DNA of 64,000 nucleotides, taken from contig CAJNDS010002094.1 of the NCBI GenBank assembly GCA_905221605.1, forward strand, positions 544,501 through 608,500, given 5' to 3'. Source of the DNA: Symbiodinium natans. Its lineage: Eukaryota > Sar > Dinophyceae > Suessiales > Symbiodiniaceae. The position numbers and the translations under genes were made by a program. Below, in pieces: positions 1-63,242 of this stretch. Within the stretch, counting starts at the first letter, position 1. Every line of letters starts with the position of its first letter. The notes under the pieces were generated by a model. The model was not told the origin of the DNA and did no database searches. It worked only from the letters and a program-made list of their open reading frames with translations.

Positions 1-34
1 AACCCCAAGCCCTAAACCCTAAACCCTAAACCAG

Positions 35-109
35 GTGGCCAGTGGAGCCGCGCAGTGGGCCTGCTGCAGCGGATGCACCGCACTGTGTGGCCAGGGCCTG
101 TGGCAACTT
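35..109 (+). CDS. Pentatricopeptide-repeat-type exon (partial gene at left edge)
   Basis: An open segment follows a CCCTAAA tract and CCAG, and runs into a TTTAGGG tract. In the third frame it reads WSRAVGLLQRMHR then PGPVAT, which matches a PPR helix pair (W..A..LL..M, then P..VT). The proposed donor is GA at 110-111, phase 1. PPR proteins bind organellar RNA and are very numerous in dinoflagellates. The rest of the gene lies outside the window or in the next exons. Confidence 0.5.
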
Positions 110-112
110 GAA

Positions 113-205
113 GGGTTTAGGGTTTAGGGTTTAGGGTTTGGGGTTTAGGGTTTAGGGTTTAGGGATGGTTTAGGGTTTAGGGTTTAGTGTTTAGGGTGTA
201 GGGTT
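113..205 (+). repeat. Telomere-like TTTAGGG array
   Basis: Short degenerate array of TTTAGGG on the + strand directly after the first exon. The following 0.5 kb (206-710) is unique sequence with scattered single telomere-like units and no exon I can support. Confidence 0.9.
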
Positions 206-713
206 TAGGGGTACTATAGGAGCCTTAATAATTAGAATAAGGTTTGGTGTGTTCTGATAATATGATAATCAGACAGGGACCATAAGGGAATACTAGGAGT
301 AGTTATTCCGACCCCAAGAGTAGGTCCGTACGGTTTGTTTTTGGCTTTCGGCTAGGTTCTCACAAGTTAGGCTAAGGTGATAAGGTTACGGTTACCTTAA
401 AACAGCATGTACCTTAGAAGGGGTTAGGGTTTTCTAAGGTACCCATGAAGCTTTTCAGCAGGTGCTCCACGTGTGCATCTGCTTTACTCACATGTTCCGC
501 TCTTGGCTTGAAAGTTTCTAGGGTTAAGGATTTAGAAGTCTACTGAGCTAGCAGTGCCAGTGATGGCCTTCATCCCTTCGCTTGAGGGGTTGTGTTCGCT
601 TTTACGCCTCACTTAACCAAAGAAGGTGGCCATTGTAATCTTGTGCGCTCGAACCCGAAATCCTAATCCCAACGCACCCACAAGCCCAGAACCCTAAACC
701 CAACCTCCCCGAG

Positions 714-800
714 TCCCCCGCGCGCCGAAGGCTGAGCATCCCGGCAATTACGTCCACGATTGGGGCCTGCGCCGGGCGCTCTGCTTCTGGCTTCGTCCCC
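714..800 (+). CDS. Exon-like open island, unidentified
   Basis: GC-rich segment open in two frames, ending in a good GTAAGT donor at 801 followed by a TTTAGGG tract. The acceptor is CCCCGAG. One frame contains ITSTIGACAGRS, vaguely like the start of a PPR unit; the other reads HPGNYVHDWGLRRALCFWL. I cannot choose between them. Confidence 0.35.
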
Positions 801-1427
801 GTAAGTAGCCTAGGGTTTGGGGTTTAGGGTTTAGGGTTTTGTCAAGTTATATCCCGCAATTGGCTCGAGGTTTCGGTGAACTTTTGGACAGGGAACCTTT
901 CGGGCTAGGGTCCCCCCAAAACATGGCACGAGCCCTCATCAGAAAGAAAGGGCACTTCGAATTCTCCTGACAGTTCATGCTCCAGAAACTCGCAGGCAAC
1001 ATGCGGTTTAGGGTAAGTATAGGGCTTATGCTTCGGATTTCCCCAGATTAGGTTTGAACGGTATCTAGAACATGGATAGGACTAACGCAAGAAGCCTATG
1101 AAGCCTAAACCCTTAGGCCTCAAGATTTGGGGTGTTAGGGCTTTGGGCTGTATGCCCGTAAGGCTTTACTTTCAGCCCCATCAACGCAAGCCACACCCCC
1201 TAGACTTCTACACCCCAAAGTCTTAACCCTAAACCCTAAACCCTAAGCTCAAAACCCTAAACCCTAAGCCCTAGACCCGAGACCCTAGACCCTGAACCCT
1301 CACAAAGCCCTCAAACCCTGTGCACCCGACCGCTCTGGAGTCCAGGTGCGGTCAGGAGAAGGATCCAAGGGCCTGAGGCAGGCATCTGTTCTTTGAAGGT
1401 CCAATGTAGTACTTGTGGGTTTCGGGA

Positions 1428-1590
1428 AGTAGGGAACTAGGGAAGTAGGGAAGTAGGGTAGGAGGGTAGGAGGGTAGGAGGGTAGGAGGGTAGGAGGGTA
1501 GGAGGGTAGGAGGGTAGTAGTAGGGTAGTAAGGTAGTAGGGTAGTAGGGCAGTAGGGTAGTAGGGTAGTAGGGGAGTAGGGTAGTAGGGT
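1428..1590. repeat. AGTAGGG / GTAGGAGG minisatellite
   Basis: About 160 bp of AGTAGGGT-, GTAGGAGG- and GTAGTAGGG-type units. The motif looks like a mutated TTTAGGG unit that then expanded. A 133-codon minus-strand ORF across it is only translated repeat. Confidence 0.8.
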
Positions 1591-1841
1591 AACTAACTTA
1601 CAACTCATGAACCTTCCAGTAGACCCTAAACCTACGCCCGAAAACCATAGAACCCGAAAGCCCAAAAAGGTGAAAGAAGAACCCCACCCATGGACCTTCA
1701 TATTTGGTCGGGGGAGGTCCTGGGTGCTAGGTTGGGGTTCATGGTTTAGGCTTTAGGGCCTTTAGGGTTGGGTTCTAGGCTTGTCTGTGGGGGTCAGGGG
1801 ATAGACTTGCCAGAGTTGGGTGGATGATGTTTCAGCAGCAG

Positions 1842-2032
1842 GTGGAGTCGTCAGGCGAGTGCCCATTCTGGCTACTCTTCAGCGCACCTGGCAGAGAACC
1901 GTCGCCCTCGCCCGGGAGGCGAATGCCCATGCAAGGGACATTGACCTCATCCACCCGTTCATCCACCGCTTCAAAAAAGCTACAAGAACCCGCCGGTTCA
2001 GCAAGGGTTGCTGCAAAGCCCCGACCCTGGAA
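1842..2032 (+). CDS. Exon-like open region, possibly PPR-type
   Basis: Begins after CAGCAG with G following AG, and stays open in two frames. One frame contains TWQRTVALAREANAHA and IDLIHPFIHRFKKA, reminiscent of a PPR helix (W..A..L..A). The other frame is rich in Ser and Pro and less protein-like. A GT at 2033 could be the donor. The function is unknown; I group it with neighbouring PPR-like exons by position only. Confidence 0.35.
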
Positions 2033-2235
2033 GTCGCCATAACTTTCCCGAGCCTGACTTGGTTAGCCCTAACCACCTGGGACGTGCAGCAGCCCCTCTC
2101 CCTGAAATTCAAATCCTTCCGCCAAGTACACACGACAGTATCTTCTCAAATGATGGGAGTCCGGTCATTCCTGACATTGCCCTCTTTTCTGGAGATGGCA
2201 GACTAGAATTGTGCGCTGGGCTCTATCCTGCAGAG

Positions 2236-2340
2236 GGACCAGCATCTCGGCAGTTTCGCAGGGCTCCAAGCCCGTGCAGAAGAACTCGGCTGTTGAACTT
2301 CTCCAGGAGATATCTCGGAACTCAGCCTGCGAATTGCTCA
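2236..2340 (+). CDS. Exon-like region with PPR-like helix
   Basis: Follows CTGCAGAG with AG|G. It reads SAVSQGSKPVQKNSAVELLQ and then EISRNSACELLKTYP, a pattern like the second helix of a PPR unit. It runs into a CCCTAAA tract. The exact 3' border is not clear. Confidence 0.45.
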
Positions 2341-2453
2341 AAACCTATCCTAAACCCTAGACCCCAAAAACCTAAACCCTCAACCCTTAACCCTAAAACC
2401 CTAAAACCCTAAAAAAAACCTAAAACCCTACTAAACCCTAAAACTGCGCACAG

Positions 2454-2501
2454 GCTCCTGGACCAGATGACCGTGGCCCAGATCTCGCCCAACTTGGCGA
2501 C
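2454..2501 (+). CDS. Pentatricopeptide-repeat exon
   Basis: Acceptor GCACAG|G. It reads LLDQMTVAQISPNLAT, a standard PPR C-terminal half (LL..M....I.PN..T). A GC donor at 2502-2503 gives phase 2. Probably the same gene as the exon at 35-109, in an intron landscape of telomere-like repeats. Confidence 0.5.
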
Positions 2502-2520
2502 GCAGGGTTCTGAGAATGGG

Positions 2521-2840
2521 GGGGTCGGGGGGGGGGGGGGGGGGGTAGTTCGTAAATTGCCACTATTTGCTTCAGATCCCAGAAAATGACCATCCCTATA
2601 CTGCCCTTATCAGGAATAATACTAGTAATAGTAATAATAACAATAATAATAATAGTCGTAATAATACTAATCAGAGCAATATTTTGCAATAGTAGTAACA
2701 AAACATAATATAAATCATGATAGTAGTAATAATAATACAGATAATAATATATAATATATTACAAAGAATATATATAATACATATATATATATATATGAAT
2801 ATGTGTGTGTGTATGCATATATATATATATGTATGTCTTT
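2521..2840. repeat. Poly-G tract, (AAT)n and (AT)n low-complexity block
   Basis: A G-run at about 2519-2546, an AAT/ATT-rich stretch (2620-2760) and TA repeats (2770-2832). No coding signal; ORFs here are translated repeat. Confidence 0.8.
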
Positions 2841-3495
2841 TTGGTTTTGTTGTTTTTGGGGGGTCTCAAGCAATTAGTAGAGTAGGGTCCCTTAAGGGGT
2901 CTTGTTCGAAGGGTGCTGACTATGTAGGGCCCAAAAAAGGGGTTCCTAATATAGAGAACTACCCCATAGGGAGGTCATCATGGAGAAACCCTGAGCCCGA
3001 ACCCGAGCACCCCAAGCCACAAACTTCAATTGCCTTGAAAACACCTAAACCCTAAAAAACCCTAAACCCTAAAGTTAAGCCTAAAGCTAAAGCTAAAGCC
3101 TAAAGCCTAAAGCCTAAGCCCTAAAGCCTAAAGCCAAACCCTAAACCCTAAACCCTGGTCCTTGCCGCGAAGGTTTGGCACAGCTCTGGCCTTTCGCGGG
3201 AGGAGCTGGGTTTGAGGATCTGGGGTCCCTAAACCCTAAACCTAAACGCTCAGCCCCGAAACCCGAAAACCTACGACCCCTAAGACCCCTAAAACCTTCG
3301 AAACGCTACGCCCTAAAGCCTAAGGCCCCTAAACCCTCAACCACAAGTGTCGCTTCTGGAGAGACCTTGAAGCCTCAAGCCTCGCGCGGCGGAACTCGGG
3401 AACGAGCCTCCGGAACCCTGAAAGGGCCGCCTGCAAAAAACATCCGGGTTTAGGGTTTAGGGTTTAGGGTTTAGGTTAAAGGGCCGGGTTTTAGT

Positions 3496-3570
3496 GGGGA
3501 ATGAGGGAAGTAGGGCCTTGTATCCGCGACCCTTGAAGGGATTCGTTAGGTTAACACTTCCCTCATTCCC
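3496..3570. mobile_element. Short inverted-repeat element (GGGAATGAGGGAAGT arms)
   Basis: 75-bp palindromic element. The left arm GGGGAATGAGGGAAGT is matched by ACTTCCCTCATTCCC at the right end, with a loop of about 45 bp. A diverged relative is at 4989-5055, and single arms appear near 3730 and 15195. MITE-like, with no coding capacity. Confidence 0.6.
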
Positions 3571-3865
3571 TGATAAGAACAGTCAGAAAAAAAAGTTGTT
3601 GCAGATCACACGGCTGCAGAAGGGTTCCCCGAACCCCGAGCCCTGCAGTTCCATAGTGAAGAGGCCCCCGGTTTCATAAGCTGGCTGATTCTAGTAGCTA
3701 TATCCCTAAAGGGTATAAAGAGGGCCTCTTTCCCTCATTCCTTGCTAAGAAACGTGGGGGTAAGCCCTGACCGGAGGATTGGCAAACCTGCCGTGGCCCT
3801 TCTCGGAGCGCTTGCTGGGTCCTGAGACTGGTCTCTGGGTAAGCCCAAAGCCCTGCAACCCTAAT

Positions 3866-3995
3866 TTTGGGCTTAGGGTTTAGGGTTTAGGGTTTAGGGT
3901 CTAGGGTCTAGGGTCTAGGGTCTAGGGTCTAGGATTAGGGTTTAGGGTTAGGGTTAGGGATTAGGGTTTAGGGTTTACGGTTTAGGGTTTAGGGT
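3866..3995 (+). repeat. Telomere-like array with TCTAGGG and TTAGGG variants
   Basis: A TTTAGGG block with an internal run of five TCTAGGG units, and TTAGGG units at about 3938-3960. Confidence 0.9.
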
Positions 3996-4754
3996 TACCA
4001 TTAATATTCCTTAAGATATATTCACGATCAGTAGGAGTTGTGTTAGGTAGCAATGTTTGATTTTTCATGCTCTATCCCCACTCCCACCATAAGCTCACAG
4101 AGTCTTAGATGCCGGGTTGTAAGTTTAGGGTTTAGGGTTTAGGGCTTAGGGTTTTTAGCTGTACGGTGGCTGTACTTCGACCCTAGTTAAGGTGCACCTA
4201 GTCAAGGTACACTGTAAACCCGAAACCCCCTAAGCCCTAACCCTGCTTTTGACCACCACGGCAAACCCCAAACCCTCTTAACCCCAAAAACCCTGCTCTT
4301 AACTACCACGGTAGCTACGAATTTCCAAACCCTAACTTACACAACCCTTATCATAGACCACCCCCCCCCCCCCCCCCCCAACAAAAACAAAGAACAAGGA
4401 GGGAGTCCGAATCCTCATAGAAGAGCCACCTCAGTGCCCTGCTGGAGTGCGGCCTCCCGCGTGTTAAACAGGACTTTGCGGGATGTTGCCAAGTCCTCCT
4501 CAGGATCTCGAAGACGCCCCCCCCCCCACCCCCCAAAAAAAAAAAAAAAAAAATGAAAAACATGCACGTAGGATTTAGGATTGCCCCACCGAAAGAATCT
4601 TGCCGGTCTTCCCCAACCCATCCCAAAGCCCTCATCGAGCACTATGACCGCAGCTGCCAGTTTTGCAGGGATCACGCAACTCTTCGCACTCGCTCCCTCA
4701 AGAACCCAGAACCTGCCGCCTACAGTGTTATTCAGGCATCGAGCTACAACGTTC

Positions 4755-4796
4755 CGACTTAACATCCCCTGCAGCAGGGGACGCCCAGTTAAGTCG
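4755..4796. repeat. Perfect nested hairpin
   Basis: CGACTTAAC pairs with GTTAAGTCG 33 bp downstream, and inside it TCCCCTG pairs with CAGGGGA around GCAG. It could form a strong stem in DNA or RNA. No gene is assigned nearby. Confidence 0.55.
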
Positions 4797-4988
4797 AAGA
4801 CATTCGCTAGAGAGTCCTCGGGAGCCCACCTTAGACCCCCAAAGGCCCTGAACCCTAACCCCCGAGCCGGCGCGATGTCGACATGCGCCGATGAACACGC
4901 CGTCTCTGAAGCGTAAGGATGGTGTTTCGGCTGTTTCAGAGCGGGGCTCGCAGGGTTCATAGGGCTTTTTGACTTACTGTTGCTTAGC

Positions 4989-5055
4989 AGGGAATCAGGG
5001 AATTAGGGCCCTATATATACCCTCTAAGGGACTAACCTCATTCCCCCCGTTCCCT
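4989..5055. mobile_element. Diverged inverted-repeat element
   Basis: Starts AGGGAATCAGGGAATTAGGG and ends CATTCCCCCCGTTCCCT. Its ends and the internal CCTCTAAGGGACTAAC resemble the 3496-3570 element, so I place it in the same family. Confidence 0.4.
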
Positions 5056-5267
5056 ACTAACCAACTTAAGTTTGGGGGTTGCTTTGGAGACAGCGGCCCC
5101 TCCTGAGAGGAGAGAAAAGGCATGCCCTTGAAAGACCCAAGGTGGAGGACCCCAAGCCCTACACCCTAAGCTATCTCCAGTGGGCTTTCTTGCGGTGGGG
5201 GAGGGGGGGGGGGTGTTCTCAAGTGCTTGGTTCTTGGAGGGCGGCTGCAGCCTTTCGAAACGCATCC

Positions 5268-5340
5268 TGAACCCGAAACCCGAAAGCCGAAAGCCGAAAG
5301 CCGAAACCCGAAACCCGAAACCCGAAACCCGAAACCCGAA
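5268..5340 (-). repeat. CCCGAAA variant array
   Basis: About ten tandem units of CCCGAAA or GCCGAAA, a one-base variant of the telomere unit that has itself been amplified. Confidence 0.9.
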
Positions 5341-6629
5341 GCCCAGTGGTACCCTTTTTTTCTTAAGGTTCCCCTTTAAAATTAACCTAGGGTGCCCTTG
5401 TTCCAATATGGTTTCTGGGCTACCAAGAAACCCGCAGCCCTAAACTTCCGAGTTGCTGGCGAGAATGACAAGGAATTTGGTGCCCCGTACGCCGCTCTGT
5501 AGCCTCTTTCAGGGGCCTTTTGTAGGGTTTAGGGTTTAGGGTTTAGGGTTTAGGGTTTAGGGTTTATTGTTTTAGGGTTTAGGGTTGCACCTCAGCTTGG
5601 GTTGTTGCGGGACCTAGCTCGATGCTCGCCGGCCCCCAACCCTGTGAACACTCAAAAAGAATCGCGAAATGCCCTAACCCTAAACCCTCAACCCTCAACC
5701 CTTCTTGAACCCGAAACCCAAACCCTCAACCCTCCAAACCCTGGGAAGCCCCGACCCCAGGCCCTAGACCCTGTAAGCACCACACCCACAGCTCCTAAAT
5801 CTGCCAACTTCCCAACCGGAAGCCGAGGCAATTCAGATCCGCTAGATTTGGAGGCCGGTGTAGGGTTAGGGGTTTAGGGTTGAGGGTTGAGGGTTTAGGG
5901 TTTAGGCCCTACGCTTTTCAAAGCCCTCGCAGCCGAACCCTCGGATCCTACAAGCCTGAAGCCTCAACCTCAATCCTAAAACCCCCTTCAAAGCAGTCAA
6001 GGCCTAAACCTTAACACTACCCAACCCTTCAACCATAAAAAAGCGACGCGCTGCAAGCCTGCCTTTATATATCCGTAGGTTGTTCTAGCGTCATGTTGTT
6101 GCGTTGTTGTTGCATTATGATATTGTTTTATGGTTATATGATCAGGCTATTACACGATATTTTTTCTGACACCCTCCAGGCCTACACGTGTGGTAAGCTC
6201 TGAAGCTCCAAGGCTCCAAGAAGCATCCGCAAGCCAAAAGCTTTGGGCGAAGCCCTCTCAAACCCGAAAGCCCCACCGCATTAGGTTTAGGGTTTCGGGT
6301 TTAGGGGATACGCCAAGTTGAATCCTCTCTCCCTGATACTTGAGGGTTGAGGGTTTAGGGTTTTCAAGCTAGAAAACCCTAAACCCTAAACTCTAAACTC
6401 TAAACCCCAAACCCTAAATCCTAAATTCCTAGCTTACTCTTGGGTCCCAGGGTGTGTCTGAGTCTCAAGCTGGCGCCTGCTTGCCGAGTGGGCGCTCGGT
6501 CGAGGTGCTTGTGTGTGTTCAGTTTTAGGGTTCAGGGATTAGGGTTTAGGGTGCACGGTTCCGGGCCCTGAACCCTCAACCCTAAGTGCAGGGTTTAGGG
6601 GAGACAGAACTTCGCGCATCCTCCCCCAG

Positions 6630-6680
6630 TCGCCCAACGCCGGCCAGGCATTGGATACGTTGGACAAGGACGGGGGGCAA
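6630..6680 (+). CDS. Exon-like segment, unidentified
   Basis: Between CCCCAG and GTGCCC there are 17 in-frame codons reading SPNAGQALDTLDKDGGQ, phase 0 at both ends. LDKDGG recalls an EF-hand loop but is too short to call. Confidence 0.35.
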
Positions 6681-7078
6681 GTGCCCTTAGGCACTTTTTC
6701 AGAGGCTTCAACAGTTCAACTGGAAAATCCTCAGCCCTAAACCCGAAACCCCCAATTCTGCAGGCCAGCTTGTGAGGTGATTGTTTTACCACGTAGCCAA
6801 CCCAGAACCCTCTACTAGGATGCCCCCGAAGTTTTAACACCCAGTGGCATTGGCATGGGATTACTCAATGTTAGGGAGTACGGGCTCAATGTGGCCGGGG
6901 TTTCGTTAGGGATCCTCTATACAGCTATGACACATGTAAACTCGACATTGCAGGAGTTTTGGGGCAGGGTTTCTCAACCCTGCTAGAACCAATTCCTGAG
7001 CACCAAGCATGAATCAAGTCTCATGTCCACCGTCGCTTGAATGCAGAATTCTGGCTGTAGATGTTTATGGAGATGCCT

Positions 7079-7285
7079 CAAACCCTACACCCTAAATTTT
7101 AAACCCTAAACTTACTCAACCCTCAACCCTCAACCCTCGACCCTCAACCCTCAACCCTAAGCCCTCAACCCTCAACCCTCGACCCTCAACCCTCAACCCT
7201 AAACCCTAAACCCTAAACCCTAAACCCTAAACCCTAAACCCTAAACCCTAAACCCTAAACCCTAAACCCTAAACCCTAAACCCTA
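7079..7285 (-). repeat. CCCTCAA and CCCTAAA telomere-like array
   Basis: CCCTCAA/CCCTCGA variant units (7122-7200) pass into about 12 perfect CCCTAAA units (7198-7285), ending just before the next exon-like island. Confidence 0.95.
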
Positions 7286-7315
7286 CCGGCCATCTCAATC
7301 CTGCGGGCCGAGAAG

Positions 7316-7381
7316 GACCCTTGCTTCGAGGAGCCTTTGGCCAAGCGCCTCAAAATGGCCCCCTGGTTGGCACAGCCCGGA
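7316..7381 (+). CDS. Exon-like segment, possibly of a SAM-dependent methyltransferase
   Basis: Preceded by CCCTAAA repeats and GAGAAG|G, followed by GTTCAGGG and TTTAGGG repeats. It reads DPCFEEPLAKRLKMAPWLA. The upstream bases in the same frame read ILRAEK. The D.CF..PLA..L pattern resembles the N-terminal part of leucine-carboxyl-methyltransferase-like enzymes, which is weak evidence from one exon. No further exons of this gene were recognised. Confidence 0.35.
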
Positions 7382-7929
7382 GTTCAGGGTTTAGGGTTTA
7401 GGGTTTGGGGTTTAGGGTTTAGGGTCTAGGGTTCAGGCTTCAGCAGTTTCAGGTTGTTTCACCCTGCATACTTACTGGTTCTTTGTAGGGAATTTGAGAG
7501 TTGGGGTTTCTTATATTGGGGGATATGAGCGACTGGCTAAATCCCGCGCCTCTCTAGGTAGCCTTGGGCTAAACATTTTTCAAATTTGCCGTGCAAGCGA
7601 TACCTAAACCCATAAGCGATACCCCGCAGATACGAGTCAGTTCTATCCTCAGAAGTTGAGTTGATTACTTTGCTTTTTGGGAAAACGATACTTAGCCCCA
7701 AAAGCGATACCCTCAAGGAATGTCCCAGCCTTGGCCTCAGCTTTTGCCGCGCTGATATAAGGTGCGGTCAGCCCCTCGTTCCCTGAGGAGACATTTTAGG
7801 GTTTAGGGTTTAGGGTTTAGGGTTTAGGGTTGAGGCTACGACAGGGGCCTTCATGGTGAGGCTTGTTGACTTGTTTGGATGATGTGCAATTCTTCTCACT
7901 TCAGGTGCAAGTGTTTTGCAGGGTCCGGG

Positions 7930-8800
7930 GCCCTAAAAACCCTCATGTTGCTTTATCATTGCATTGTCATATATTCTTATTTTCTTATATTCGTATATTC
8001 TAGTTATATTCTTATATTCTGGTATTCTGAAATTCTCGTATTTGTATAAGCCTTTATTTTTTAATTATGCTATTGCAATATTAAACTATCATTGTATGAT
8101 TGTATTGTTATATTGTTATATGTTTCATATTCTTGTATAATTCTATGAACATATGTCTATATAATGATATTGTACTTTCGTTATGATGATAGTTTTATAT
8201 CGGCACATGCATATGTACAAATGTATATATTGGTAGTATTATACCGTTACATTATTATATTATATTCTTTTCATGTTGTTCCAATTGCAAATTTGTATCA
8301 ATATATTCTTGTACTGTTATTTTGCTATAGTATGTTTATGAATATATCATTGTTGATATATTGTTTTTTACCATCTCAGACTCTATTGTGTTATCTTGTG
8401 ACTATATCGTTATGTTATGTTATTAAACCGTTTTTAGTTTATTCATAAGCTTTGTTTTTATATTCCTGTTGCAATGCTCTACGATTACATTATATATCAC
8501 GATCACACGAGTATATTGTGGTGATTATATAGTACTATAGTGTTTCATTGCGATTATATATATTCTTCGCTTGTTTGTATAATACTGGTATAATGTAGGT
8601 GTTTATATCGTGATACTCTTAAATTGTTCTTTGTATATTTCTTCTAATTGTATATGAATGTATTCTACGCGTCTATTTATTTTCTATGTTTATATGCTTA
8701 CGTTGTTTTATACGGGATTTTAGATAAGACCATGTGATACGATTTTCCTTATGTTGTTATACCAACAGATTTATACGCACGGCTGTTAGATTGTTCATTG
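7930..8800. other. AT-rich island
   Basis: About 870 bp much richer in A+T than its surroundings, dominated by TTATATTCTTATATTC-like words. It has no telomere-like units. The 94-codon ORF at 8164-8448 is hydrophobic only because of base composition. It could be old microsatellite or organelle-derived DNA; I see no recognisable organellar gene. Confidence 0.6.
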
Positions 8801-8842
8801 CGTTGTAGGGTCACATGATCAAGCCAAGACATGCTTCTTCAG

Positions 8843-8880
8843 CCAAGGCATCAGATGTGGCCAGGACCACCGGCTGGGAG
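8843..8880 (+). CDS. Short exon-like segment
   Basis: After TTCTTCAG, the frame KASDVARTTGWE runs to a GTTTTT donor. Unidentified; supported only by frame and splice dinucleotides. Confidence 0.25.
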
Positions 8881-9080
8881 GTTTTTGTTGTTTCCTGGCA
8901 TAGGCCCTAGAGGTCTAGGGGCCCCCCTGTGAAGACCCGAAGAGCCCAAAATCTTCCCGGCCAAGGGAGTTCGGAGCAGGGTCTGGGGCTGAGGTTTCGG
9001 GGTTTCGGGAGGAGTGTTTTTGGGCTTCGGAGCTCTGACCCAATTCTGTCTGAGCACCCACGCCGGCCTCTCTCACGCAG

Positions 9081-9107
9081 GGCCAGAAGCGAAGAAGTAG
9101 CTTCGCA
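9081..9107 (+). CDS. Short exon-like segment
   Basis: Pyrimidine-rich CTCTCTCACGCAG|G acceptor, nine codons GQKRRSSFA, then a GT donor at 9108. The acceptor is good but the exon is too short to identify. Confidence 0.3.
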
Positions 9108-9941
9108 GTTTCGGGTTTTTGACCCTAAACCCTAAACCCTTTGAAGCCCCTGCTTGTAGAAGTGTTGGGATGCACTCCGCGACCCAGGTCGACTCAACCC
9201 CGCAACCCACCAAGCTCCCTCGAGCGTGCCTTTTTTTCCAAAAACACCCCGAGCTCGAATCCCTGGCGGGCGCTTCCTGAAATGAGCCCCAATCAACCCA
9301 TCGGGCGCCAGTTCTCCAAAGAGTGGTAGAGCTGAGAGTGCTAGTTTTGGGGAACTGACCGCGTGATGGAGAAAGTTAGATCAACCCCCCTTCCTCACAG
9401 AGGTAATTAGCTGAAGGACCCATCCAACCCTCCCGTGGCTTGGACTCTTCCGTGCTATGTGACGCCGGGGTTGGTGGGTCGGTCCTCGCGGGGTTCGGCG
9501 GGCCGGGTTGCGCGGGGTTCGCGGGGTTCACATAGCTGCCAAAAAAGACACAGGAAAAGTACAAATTCTAAAACAGTTTGAAAAAATGTTGTCAGAAAGT
9601 ACGAAATAATTACAACAAAAGCTGTTGTCACATAGTCCGGACCCATCCAACCCTCCCCCCCCCCCAAAACAGGAGAGAAAACAACAAGTGAACAGGATGG
9701 AACGCCGGGGGAGCGGATCGCCAGGCTCTGAGCACCTCGGGCAGAAGATCTTGGTAGGCGTGGTTACGCGTTCTGGGAAACAAGACCCTAAGCCCAAACC
9801 CTAAACCCCCTAAACCCTAGACCCTAAACCAAGGCAGCTGGTGAGGTTGGGTTCCCCTCAAAACCTCAGACCTCCATTCAGCAAGCAGGCTTCCCCTGCT
9901 CTTTTGTTGGGCTTGAGGGATTGAGGCTTGAGGGGTCGAGG

Positions 9942-10040
9942 TTGGGATGCTTCCCCTTACACTAACAGTAACATGGGGATTGTAGTACCCCCTAGTAGAA
10001 TCCCTGTTAAGGACTGTTCGTATACGGGGAAGCATCCCAA
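9942..10040. mobile_element. MITE-like element, family M1, copy a
   Basis: Ends are TTGGGATGCTTCCCC and GGGGAAGCATCCCAA, a near-perfect terminal inverted repeat. Inside are ACTAACAGT and the partner ACTGTTCGTATAC around a core TAGTACCCCCTAGTAGAATCCC. Related copies are at 18659, 52892 and 61267. Confidence 0.75.
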
Positions 10041-10311
10041 GATTCAGGGGTTTAGGGTTTAGGGACTCCACCCTGTCGGAAGGGAGGCCATCCCACTCCC
10101 AAACACAGACAGACGATTGAACGCCTCAAGACCACTGAAGACACCGAAGAACCATAAGCCCCATGCCCTGAAGCCCTCAACCCTAAAGCCCTGAGCCTTA
10201 AAACCCTAAACTCCTAAACCGAAGCTCTAAACTCCAATCCCTAAACCCGAAAGCCCGCCCTAAACCCTAAACCCCAAACCCCAAAACCTTGAGCCCAACG
10301 CCCAACGCCAG

Positions 10312-10360
10312 GAGCTATGAAATGGACATCACTGCCCCAGCGGCGTCTTGGCCTGGCACA
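10312..10360 (+). CDS. Possible 5' exon of the NMA111 gene (start codon candidate)
   Basis: GCCAG|GAGCTATGAAATGG contains an ATG at 10322 opening MDITAPAASWPGT. A GC donor at 10361 would join in phase 0 to the first sure exon. This is the nearest open ATG upstream of the gene; nothing else supports it. Confidence 0.25.
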
Positions 10361-10494
10361 GCTTCGGAGGATTTAGGGTTTAGGGCTTGAGGGCGAGACC
10401 CCAGCTCCCCAAAAGCTCTGAAACCCTGAACCCTGAAGCCGAACTCACCCCGCTCAAGCCTTGGGGCTGAGGCGAGATACCAACCGGATTCCTA

Positions 10495-10715
10495 AACCCC
10501 ACACCCCAAACCCCAAACCCCAAACCCTAAACCCTAAACCCTAATCCCCAAACCCGAAACCCCAAACCCTAAACCCTAATCCCCAAACCCTAAACCCTAA
10601 ACCCTAAACCCTAAACCCTAAACCCTAAACCCGAAACCCTAAACCCTAAACCCTAAGCCCTAAACCCTGAACCCTGAACCCTAAACCCTAAACCCTAAAC
10701 CCTAGACCCTAACCC
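10495..10715 (-). repeat. CCCTAAA/CCCCAAA telomere-like array
   Basis: About 220 bp of CCCTAAA with CCCCAAA and CCCGAAA variants. Confidence 0.95.
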
Positions 10716-11143
10716 AAGAGGCCCAAGAGTGAGAGCCTGTGTCCTCGGCGCGGCGGGCTGCAAATAAGGGGAGGGGCCTCAAGCCCCCCCGGCGCCGTCT
10801 CAACCCTAGACTCTTAGGGGTTTAGGGTTTAGGGTTTAGGGTTTCAGCCCTGCAGGACCCCAAGCTCTCTACCCGAAAGGGTACTCCACATACTCCCATG
10901 CTTCAGGTTTGGGCACCCTTTCCCTGACGGTCCAACCCCGTTTCTCGGAATACGACTAAAGTCGGAACCTACAGACGTACTCATTTTGGGTCCCTCATGA
11001 AGGGGGTTTAGGTTTAGGGTTTGGCGCGTACCGGGATCTATGGCCCTAAACCCTAAACCCTAAACCCCAAACCCTAAACCCTAAACCCCAAACCCTAAAC
11101 CCTAAACCCTAAACCCTAAACCCTAAACCCTAAACCCCCCAAG

Positions 11144-63242
<52,099 letters not shown>

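Larger units (their letters stand above)
2841..6629. other. Gene-poor stretch with telomere-like tracts and small foldback elements
   Basis: Contains TTTAGGG tracts at 3446-3475, 3866-3995 and 5524-5587, a pure CCCGAAA array at 5268-5340, a CCCTAAAGC-type tract at 3065-3135, and inverted-repeat elements at 3496-3570, 4755-4796 and 4989-5055. Short open islands at 3165-3228, 3355-3440 and 4630-4760 (one reads ALIEHYDRSCQFCRDH) could be exons, but nothing else supports them. Confidence 0.6.
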
